Source: Pseudomonadota bacterium (GTDB taxonomy: Bacteria > Pseudomonadota > Gammaproteobacteria > Steroidobacterales > Steroidobacteraceae). Taken from it: a DNA stretch of 10,747 nucleotides. How positions within the stretch are numbered: position 1 is the first letter of the stretch; the number at the start of each line of letters is the position of its first letter. The position numbers and the translations under genes are program-made. The stretch spans positions 1 through 10,747 of the forward strand of contig JAJYTX010000057.1 of the NCBI GenBank assembly GCA_021792815.1. The letters are read 5' to 3'. Positions 5,220 to 10,747 of this stretch are shown one piece after another. Under the pieces are notes generated by a model. The model saw only the letters and a list, made by a program, of their open reading frames with translations. It searched no databases and had not been told where the DNA came from.

Positions 5220-7793
5220 TCAGCGCCCGAGGCCGCTGCGCCCGCGCCTGCGGCGCAGCAACGCGAGCCCCGCAGCCACCGCCAGCCCGGCGAGCAGCGG
5301 ATCGAATCCCGTGCCCGGCGCCGTGACGCAGCCACCGCCCCCGGAGCTCGAGGTGCTGACCGGGCTGGCGCTCTTGACCGACACCGCCGTCTGCGTCGCG
5401 TTGTCCGCCAGATTCACGTCCTCCTCGGGCGCTTCCACCGCAAAGCTGGCGGTTCCCGCGCCGGTGGCGTCCGCACTGACCACGACGACGCCGCTCAGCT
5501 CCTGGCCGGATGCCAGCGAATCGATCGTGCACAGCACCGAGGCGGGTGTATCCGTACCGTCGTAGTTGCAACTGGCGCCGGGCAGATTGATCGACTGGTA
5601 CTGGACATTGCCTGGCAGGGACACCCCGAAGCGCACCTGGTGCGCGCTCATCGGGCCGACGTTGCGCAGGGTGAACGGCAGATAGGCGGCCCCGTCCTGC
5701 GTCGCATCGATCGCGGCCCTGTCGACCGTGACGCTCAGATTCGCCTGGCCGAGTTCCGCCGTGACGAGCCGCGCCGAGTTATTGCCCGGGTCCGGATCCA
5801 ACGGCGCGCTCTGGGACGCGGTGAAGGTGATCGCCGCCTGCGCGTTCGGCCCGCTCGCCTGCAGCTTCAGAGTCATGGTCGCCGTCTGGTCCGGGGACAG
5901 CGTTCCCACCGCGCAACTGACCACGCCCGAGGATTGCGGACAGTCGACCGTTCCACCGGGCGTCGCAACCGACGCAGACCCGAGCGTCATCGAGGACGGC
6001 AGCACCGAGCTGACGATCTGCACTCCGCTCGCCGCAGTGGTCGCTTCGGGATCCACATGCACGGTCGCGGATGCCTCGAAGGACTTGCCGACATACACCT
6101 GATCGGGCGCCTCGACGTTGTCGATATGCAGATCCGCGGTGTGCACGAAAAACTCATAGGCGCCGATGTCGCATTGGAAGGTCCCGTCGAGGTTGCCATC
6201 GGCATGGCCGATCTGACCGCGCTGATCATCGTTCGGGCACTGCGCGCTGTCGCCGGCATCGATCGCCGGACTGCCCGACAGCAGCGCCATGCTGGGTGTC
6301 GGACCACCGTTGTCCGCGACCGCCCCGAGCCGCGGGTTGACGCCGGGCAGGTCGCCGCGCGCGGTCAGGCCGCAGGTCTCGTCGTCTGCGATGTTGTGTC
6401 CGAGCGAATAGAAGCGCGCGGCCGGGTCGCCCTCGCCCTTGCCGCCGCAGTCGAGGAGCGTGGCGGGACTGCCCGCGTAGACGTTGGCGGTCACGATGGT
6501 GTTGACCAGCGTGAAATTGGCCGCATTGGCGCCACCGCCGGCCGGCAGCGCGCTCGCCGGCCCGAAGCCGCTCAGCCCGGCGCCGGCCTTGCCGACCTTG
6601 CCGGTGACGGTGTTGCCGGCCACGGTGTCGTTGATGAGATCGACCCGACCGTTGGTCATGATGCCGCCGCCGCCGTCACTCGCGGTGTTGTCGGCGATCG
6701 TCGAACGGCTGATCACCTCGAGCACCATGCGGCGCCCGGCGATGCCGCCGCCGCTCGATGCGCTGTTGCCGATGAACGCGCTGCGCTCGATCTGCGAGGT
6801 GTGAAAGCCGGTCTCGAACAGGCCGCCGCCGTTGCCGGCGGTATTGGGCGCCGCAACCGTGCCGATCTGGCTGTCGGTCATGCGCATCACCGCGTCGTTG
6901 TAGATCCCACCGCCATTGGCGGCGCTGGTATTGCCGCTCACCACCACGTGATCGAGCGTGATCGGGCCGGTGTTGTAGATTCCGCCACCCTCGCCGCCGG
7001 CGGAATTGTCCACGACCCGCAGGTCCGACAGCGTGACCAGCTGAATCGTCGCGCCGGATTCGCTCTCGCCGGGACCGCCGTGTCCCTCCGGACCGGCGCA
7101 GCCGCCGCCGCCGTGCCCGCCCCCGCCGCCGCAGCCGCCCTCGTCCTCCTCGCCTTCGGTCGCGGTCGAATCGATGACCTGGATTTCCGCGCCGGCTCCG
7201 ATAGCGATGCCGCCGCCCATGCGCGCGAAGCGGATCACCGCGGTCGGCACCGCGGCATCGAGCACCTGCGGCGCCGGCACGTAGCCGTTTTCGACCGTCA
7301 TGCCCTGGAGCGTCACGCTGATGTTGCTCTGCGCCGAGTTCGGCACCTCGATGTGAAAGACCCGGTCCTGGTCTGCGCCCGGCGCCCACCCGATCACCGT
7401 CTGGCCCGAGCCTGACCCGATGATGCTCATGCTCTGCACGATGTTCAGATCGCCCCGGGAGGCATCGGGGGTGTGCTGCACCACGTAGCTGCCGTTCACC
7501 AGGGCCGGTGCCTCGTCGGTCCCGGTCACGCTGAGCACATAGGTCCCGGCGGGCACCTCGATCGTGCTCGCGGTCGGCGCGGCGTCGGCGAGCTGGATCG
7601 CGGCACGCAGGGTGCACTGTCCCTGGCCGTCGTCGCACACTCCCGCGCTGATCGCCGCCGGCGATGCGGGTGCATCCACCGTCGAATCGACCTGGATCGT
7701 GGCCGCCTGGACGGTCGCGCCGCCCAGCACCAGCGCCAGGACGAACGCGAGCGTTCCGGCCCAGCGAGCTGCGGCAGAGATTGATCTGTTCAT
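5220..7793 (-). CDS. Surface protein: CSLREA / parallel beta-helix / DUF11-like repeats / JDVT-CTERM tail
   Basis: 857 residues. A signal peptide (cleavage near 30, QA-A) is followed by a CSLREA-type N-terminal domain (about 31-90, with CTLRAAIQLAD). A right-handed beta-helix follows, with repeated NGGGIYN / GGGI turns (about 100-490) and a choice-of-anchor-Q style end (NPRLGAVADNGGPTPSMAL, then SPAIDAG and CDIGAYEF, 487-548). Two DUF11/CARDB-like beta-sandwich domains come next (about 553-680 and 684-808), with DPDPGNNSA and DVNLADNAT at their ends. The tail has GGGGC (C822), FDP, a hydrophobic segment and RRRRGR. A Gly/Glu/His/Cys-rich insert interrupts the helix at 213-246. No catalytic residues are evident, so adhesive or structural roles are likely. 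The ATG at 7793 has GGAGGA before it and overlaps the upstream protease stop as ATGA, implying translational coupling. Confidence 0.9.
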   Translation of the reverse strand: MNRSISAAARWAGTLAFVLALVLGGATVQAATIQVDSTVDAPASPAAISAGVCDDGQGQCTLRAAIQLADAAPTASTIEVPAGTYVLSVTGTDEAPALVNGSYVVQHTPDASRGDLNIVQSMSIIGSGSGQTVIGWAPGADQDRVFHIEVPNSAQSNISVTLQGMTVENGYVPAPQVLDAAVPTAVIRFARMGGGIAIGAGAEIQVIDSTATEGEEDEGGCGGGGGHGGGGCAGPEGHGGPGESESGATIQLVTLSDLRVVDNSAGGEGGGIYNTGPITLDHVVVSGNTSAANGGGIYNDAVMRMTDSQIGTVAAPNTAGNGGGLFETGFHTSQIERSAFIGNSASSGGGIAGRRMVLEVISRSTIADNTASDGGGGIMTNGRVDLINDTVAGNTVTGKVGKAGAGLSGFGPASALPAGGGANAANFTLVNTIVTANVYAGSPATLLDCGGKGEGDPAARFYSLGHNIADDETCGLTARGDLPGVNPRLGAVADNGGPTPSMALLSGSPAIDAGDSAQCPNDDQRGQIGHADGNLDGTFQCDIGAYEFFVHTADLHIDNVEAPDQVYVGKSFEASATVHVDPEATTAASGVQIVSSVLPSSMTLGSASVATPGGTVDCPQSSGVVSCAVGTLSPDQTATMTLKLQASGPNAQAAITFTASQSAPLDPDPGNNSARLVTAELGQANLSVTVDRAAIDATQDGAAYLPFTLRNVGPMSAHQVRFGVSLPGNVQYQSINLPGASCNYDGTDTPASVLCTIDSLASGQELSGVVVVSADATGAGTASFAVEAPEEDVNLADNATQTAVSVKSASPVSTSSSGGGGCVTAPGTGFDPLLAGLAVAAGLALLRRRRGRSGLGR
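5223..5342 (-). other. JDVT-CTERM-like sorting signal of the beta-helix protein
   Basis: Residues 818-857 read GGGGCVTAPGTGFDPLL, then an Ala/Leu membrane segment, then RRRRGR near the terminus. This is the three-part layout of C-terminal sorting signals: a short motif with an invariant Cys, a hydrophobic stretch and an Arg-rich cytoplasmic end. The Ser-rich stretch just before it is a typical spacer. Cleavage would probably fall near Cys822, exposing it for attachment, by analogy with other Cys-containing signals. Confidence 0.85.
7053..7157 (-). repeat. Low-complexity Gly/Glu/His/Cys insert in the beta-helix protein
   Basis: Codons for residues 213-247 encode an acidic start (EGEEDEGG), then runs of Gly carrying C221, H227, C232 and H238, and end in GESES. 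It falls between beta-helix rungs and looks like an extruded loop. It contains an exact internal GGGGC, but no FDP or hydrophobic segment follows, so it is not a sorting signal. Confidence 0.75.
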
Positions 7794-10132
7794 GGATGGT
7801 CCTCCGGCGGCGCGCCGCCCTGCCTCGCGCGCCCGCGCCGGGCTGCGCGCCCGGTGCGGGCGCCGACACCGGCCAGGCCGAGACCGAGCAGCAGCCACAA
7901 TGTCGGGTCGAACGGTTCGCCCGGTGTGAACACGCAGCCACCGCCGCCCGAGGTGCTCGACCCACTCGAGCCCGATGTCGCCGTGATGGCGGCGGAGGCT
8001 TCCTCCGACGACACACTCTCCTGACTTTTGGTGTCGAGGGTGCGTACGGCGTAGTAATACGTTCCCGCCGACAGCCCGGCATCCGTATACGTCGTGTTCT
8101 GGTAAGAGACGCTGCCGATCTGCGTGAATGTGCCGCTCGCCGAGCTCGCCCGATACACGTCGTATCCGTCGACATCCAGGGCGGTATTGGCCGGCCAGGA
8201 CAGCGTGGCCGAGTTGCCGCTCACCGTGGCCGCAAGGCTCGCCGGCGCCGCGGGGGGCGCCACCGGCAAGGCGTCGAAGGCCGCTTTGAGGTTGAGCTTG
8301 CCGTAGCCCCAGGTGTCATTGGGCGCGGTGCCGACCGATTCGTCCACGGTCGCGTAGCGCTCCAGATCGCCCTTCATCTCGGCGGGTGTCGCGGCCGGGG
8401 CGAGCTGCAGCAGCAGGGCGACCGCGCCACTGACGATCGGTGCGGCCATGCTCGTGCCCTGGCGGAAACTGTGCACGCCGTCGAGATCGAGGTAACAGTC
8501 GATGCAGGTGCCCTCCGGCCAGACCGTCTGCGCCGAATAGGCCGCGGCGATCCAGGCCCCGGGGGCGGTGATCTCCGGTTTGCGCACCGCCGGGCACTCG
8601 AGTCCGAGCGAGCAGGCGCGGCGCGGCCCGGCGCTGCTGAAATAGGCGATCTGTCCCAGGGGATTGGAGCTGACCGCCGAGATCGGCCCGGCGAGACTTT
8701 CCCAGGTGTTGCGCGTGTTGTAGGCCGCCACGGTGATCGGGGCGCTGGCGGTGGCCAGATCGCTCAGCGTGTCGGTCGGATCGAGATTGCTGGTGAAACG
8801 CGCGCCGCTGCTCGAGCCGTCGGTCCATGCATCGAATCGCCCGTTGCTCACCACGGTGCCGGTGAGCGTGATCTGCCAGCCGGAGGAGGCGAATGGCGCA
8901 TCGGCGGTCGCCGACAGGCTGATGAGGATCTCCCGATCGCCGTTCAGCGGATTGACGTTACCCGAGACGATGGTGGCCCGACCGGTGCAGAAGGCGCTCT
9001 CGGTCGACGCCTCGCTCACCGGCGCGGCGATCACGCCCGAGTCGCAGCCGCTGCCGTTGCTCGCCTCGACGGCAAGCTGATCGGCACCGGCGTACCAGAT
9101 GTCGATCAAGGTGAGGTCGGTGGCCACCGGAACCTGCGCGCTGGTGAGCACCGAGCCACCCGCTGCAACGGTTCCGGACGCATGCGTCGCGTCATCGGCG
9201 TGGTTCCCGGCGGCGATGACGATGATGCGGCCCGGCCCGGAGGCGTTGTCGAGCGCCCGGTCGGCGTTATCGCTGCCATCGTGCGGACCGATTTCCGTGC
9301 CGAGGCTCAGATTGATCACCAGGGGCCGCCCGAGCGCACTCGCTTCGGCCTGCAGATCCGCGATGGCCTGCAGCAGGTTCACCGTCGTCCACTCGCCCTT
9401 GGCGACGAGCAGGCTCGCCTGAGGCGCCATGCCCACGTACCGATAGGCCGGCTCGCCGTTGCCGGTCGCCGCACCGTTGCCGGCGGCGATACCCGCCACC
9501 TGGGTGCCGTGTCCGACCGTGTCGACCTCGCCGCATTGCCCGGCATCGATCTGCGCGGCGGTGCATCGGGTGCCGCTGGTGTAGTCGTACAGCTCGACGA
9601 TCCGCGTCCCGCCCTGCGGATCGTGGAAGTCCGGATGGGCCAGATCGATGCCGGTATCGATGATGCCGATCAGCACGTTCCGACCGGTATCCCCGCGCCA
9701 ATCCGGCGGCGTGCCGCTGCGCACCAGATCCGCGCCGGTCGCCGCCACCGCCACGTCCAGTTGCGGCCGCAGGGCGACCGCCGGCTCCACGTAGCGCACG
9801 CCCGGCAACTGTGCGAGATTCGCGAGCTCGTCGATCGGCACCTCGACGCCCGCGACGTCGCCGGAGGTCCACAGCACGCGGCCGCCGACCGCCGAGACAT
9901 CCGGCGGGCTGCCCATGAAGCGCACCGAGGTCGACACTGCCGCCGGCCGGGTCCCGGTCGCCGGGCGCACCATGCCCTTGAGGGCCAGCGCACCCATGAC
10001 CGTGGGGCGGCTCTGCTCGCGCAGCAGCAGCGTGGCCAGCGGCGCCAAGCGCATGTCCTGCGCGCCGGCGAACCCGTACGCCAACGCGGCCCACACCCCG
10101 AGCAGCACGCCGGCGAGGCCGCGCCCGCTCAT
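7790..10132 (-). CDS. Secreted S8 (subtilisin-family) serine protease with Fn3 domain and JDVT-CTERM tail
   Basis: 780 residues. A signal peptide (GVLLGVWAALAYGFAGA, cut near Q25) is followed by an N-terminal prodomain-like region (about 66-125, ending VRYVEPAVAL). The peptidase_S8 domain has the full triad: D159 in GIIDTGID, H208 in GHGTQVAG and S561 in GTSMAAP, plus the oxyanion Asn N310 in IAAGN. About 250 residues separate N310 from S561, so a sizeable domain is inserted (about 320-480, PA-like or beta-rich), a layout also seen in CspB-like and other large S8 proteases. An Fn3-like domain (about 626-715, with YDVYRASS and YYYAVRTLD) leads to a Ser/Gly linker and the sorting tail with C733. 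The ATG at 10132 has GGGGGGA before it and overlaps the upstream stop as ATGA. It is probably a surface-anchored protease, with substrates unknown. Processing of the neighbouring surface proteins is possible but is inference. Confidence 0.94.
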   Translation of the reverse strand: MSGRGLAGVLLGVWAALAYGFAGAQDMRLAPLATLLLREQSRPTVMGALALKGMVRPATGTRPAAVSTSVRFMGSPPDVSAVGGRVLWTSGDVAGVEVPIDELANLAQLPGVRYVEPAVALRPQLDVAVAATGADLVRSGTPPDWRGDTGRNVLIGIIDTGIDLAHPDFHDPQGGTRIVELYDYTSGTRCTAAQIDAGQCGEVDTVGHGTQVAGIAAGNGAATGNGEPAYRYVGMAPQASLLVAKGEWTTVNLLQAIADLQAEASALGRPLVINLSLGTEIGPHDGSDNADRALDNASGPGRIIVIAAGNHADDATHASGTVAAGGSVLTSAQVPVATDLTLIDIWYAGADQLAVEASNGSGCDSGVIAAPVSEASTESAFCTGRATIVSGNVNPLNGDREILISLSATADAPFASSGWQITLTGTVVSNGRFDAWTDGSSSGARFTSNLDPTDTLSDLATASAPITVAAYNTRNTWESLAGPISAVSSNPLGQIAYFSSAGPRRACSLGLECPAVRKPEITAPGAWIAAAYSAQTVWPEGTCIDCYLDLDGVHSFRQGTSMAAPIVSGAVALLLQLAPAATPAEMKGDLERYATVDESVGTAPNDTWGYGKLNLKAAFDALPVAPPAAPASLAATVSGNSATLSWPANTALDVDGYDVYRASSASGTFTQIGSVSYQNTTYTDAGLSAGTYYYAVRTLDTKSQESVSSEEASAAITATSGSSGSSTSGGGGCVFTPGEPFDPTLWLLLGLGLAGVGARTGRAARRGRARQGGAPPEDHP
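7820..7948 (-). other. JDVT-CTERM-like sorting signal of the S8 protease
   Basis: Residues 729-771 begin GGGGCVFTPGEPFDPTL, continue as a Leu/Gly membrane segment and end in an Arg-rich stretch (TGRAARRGRAR). The motif spacing from Cys to FDP equals that in the other two tails of the operon. Nine further residues (GGAPPEDHP) extend past the basic cluster, longer than usual. The last codons overlap the ribosome binding site of the next gene, which may explain this extension. Confidence 0.87.
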
Positions 10133-10557
10133 GGCGTTCCCCCCGGCGGCGGCAGCGCCTTGGCGAGCTCGACATACCGCACGAACCTCAACGCCGTCAG
10201 CCGCCCGAGCGCCTCGGGGCGCAGCGTCGCCGCAACGATGTCCCCGCTGATGGGGCCGATCGTCACACCCGCCTCCCGCAACGCCTGCCGCTCACCCGCA
10301 CTCAGCGGGCCCGTGGTACGGATCAGGACCGACATCCGCCCGAACTTGTCCCTCGAGGCGCGCTCCCGCACGTCCGGGGCCAGCTTTCTCCCCGACCCCG
10401 AACCGGCAACGCGCTGACCCGGCGGCCCCGCCGTGAGCGGGGCACACGCGCTGGCGAACCCACCGGCAAGCATCAGCCAGCCTGCGACGCCGGGCATCCG
10501 CCGCCGCGCGCGCCGGCCGGCGGGGCTTCGCCGTCTTCGCGTATTCTTCTGCTCCAC
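10129..10557 (-). CDS. Small putative lipoprotein resembling the S8 protease prodomain
   Basis: 142 residues. An Arg-rich start and hydrophobic stretch (MPGVAGWLMLAGGFASA) lead to C38 in the weak lipobox ASAC, suggesting a lipoprotein. After a Gly/Ser linker, residues 76-135 carry a compact domain: VLIRTTGPLSAGER, then ISGDIVAATL, and LTALRFVRYVELAKAL. This resembles the N-terminal region of the protease encoded next, which shares SGD-[IV], the L-x-x-L-x-x-L spacing and the VRYVE-x-x-x-AL end. The I9-type prodomains of subtilases fold their protease and inhibit it, and stand-alone relatives act as inhibitors. The stop overlaps the protease ATG as ATGA, so the two are probably made together. 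The GTG start at 10557 has AGGAG six bases upstream. An internal ATG (codon 21) would give a more standard signal peptide. The role as inhibitor or chaperone is inference. Confidence 0.82.
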   Translation of the reverse strand: MEQKNTRRRRSPAGRRARRRMPGVAGWLMLAGGFASACAPLTAGPPGQRVAGSGSGRKLAPDVRERASRDKFGRMSVLIRTTGPLSAGERQALREAGVTIGPISGDIVAATLRPEALGRLTALRFVRYVELAKALPPPGGTP

Positions 10558-10590
10558 CGTCCTCTCCTGCCCGCAGCCGCGGTCTCCGGG

Positions 10591-10747
10591 CTAGACTTCC
10601 GTGCCGCGATGCATCTTCGGTGCCCGCCGCAGGCGGCGCGCACCGAGTCCCGCCAGACCCACCGCCAGCGCCACCAGCAGCGTCGGGTCGAACGGCCCGC
10701 CGGGGGCGTACACGCAGCCGCCACCGCTGCTGCTGCTCGTGGTCGGC
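10591..10747 (-). CDS. C-terminus of a JDVT-CTERM surface protein (5' end outside window)
   Basis: On the minus strand the frame is open from 10746 to TAG at 10591-10593, giving 51 residues: a Ser/Thr linker (PTTSSSS), GGGCVYAPGGPFDPTL, a Leu/Val/Ala/Gly membrane segment, a basic cluster (ARRLRR) and a short end (APKMHRGTEV). This is the same sorting tail as on the two proteins downstream. The body of the protein is outside the window, so its function is unknown. Its stop lies 33 bp before the start of the prodomain-like lipoprotein gene with no hairpin between them, so it belongs to the same operon. It is too short in the window to be found by length-based gene calling. Confidence 0.85.
   Translation of the reverse strand, partial: PTTSSSSGGGCVYAPGGPFDPTLLVALAVGLAGLGARRLRRAPKMHRGTEV
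10594..10725 (-). other. JDVT-CTERM-like sorting signal of the truncated gene
   Basis: GGGC followed by VYAPGGPFDPTL, about 15 hydrophobic residues and ARRLRR. The interval from Cys to FDP (eight residues between C and F) equals that of the other two tails, so all three signals can be aligned without gaps through the motif. Confidence 0.85.

Noticed and set aside
4702..5571. Extending the intramembrane protease upstream to a 289-residue form
   Set aside because: The extra 127 residues lie within the beta-helix gene in another frame and are Arg/Gly-rich. The membrane protein begins naturally at the ATG at 5190.
5640..7415. A 591-codon plus-strand frame opposite the beta-helix protein
   Set aside because: It is the complement of a well-supported beta-helix coding sequence; the Arg/His/Asp-rich product shows no signal, membrane segment or known motif.
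7664..10417. A very long plus-strand open frame (over 900 codons) opposite the S8 protease and the prodomain-like gene
   Set aside because: It is antisense to proteins with clear domains, triads and ATGA junctions. Its product is Arg/Gly/Ala-rich without domains, as expected from the mirror frame of GC-rich genes.
1..10747. tRNA, rRNA, insertion sequence, integrase or prophage signs
   Set aside because: No cloverleaf, transposase motif, terminal inverted repeats or attachment-site duplication was seen; composition is even throughout.

Overview
The window is very GC-rich and densely coded, with strongly G/C-biased third codon positions. Together with Gram-negative features (a lipoprotein signal, a periplasmic protein, a JDVT-CTERM sorting system), this suggests a free-living pseudomonadotan. 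A gammaproteobacterium of the Chromatiales/Ectothiorhodospiraceae sort is my best guess, but no taxonomic marker gene is present to prove it.

Positions 1-4516 hold ordinary, functionally unconnected genes. These are the 3' end of a pirin-family gene (+), a fused aminoglycoside-phosphotransferase-like / P-loop kinase (-) convergent with it across a perfect hairpin, a doubtful small ORF (+), a transaldolase (-), about 590 bp without a convincing gene, and a small exported protein built of xxDR tetrapeptides and a duplicated 48-residue repeat (-), which ends at a 12-bp perfect hairpin.

Positions 4702-10747 hold the most interesting part: a tightly packed minus-strand operon that appears to be a self-contained surface-protein sorting locus. 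In transcription order (10747 towards 4702) it encodes: (i) the C-terminus of a protein ending in a GGGC / FDP / hydrophobic / Arg-rich tail; (ii) a small putative lipoprotein resembling the prodomain of the protease encoded next; (iii) a subtilisin-family (S8) protease with an Fn3-like domain and the same kind of tail; (iv) a CSLREA/parallel beta-helix/DUF11-like protein with the same tail; and (v) a short CPBP/Rce1-type glutamic intramembrane protease. Genes ii-iii and iii-iv overlap by ATGA, and the other gaps are about 30 bp.

The tails match the JDVT-CTERM sorting signal, and the intramembrane protease matches the role of its predicted processing enzyme MrtJ. Three substrates and their sortase-like enzyme therefore appear to be co-transcribed. 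The unusual addition is the stand-alone prodomain-like lipoprotein, translationally coupled to the S8 protease, which may be its folding aid or inhibitor. The operon promoter lies upstream of the window, beyond position 10747.
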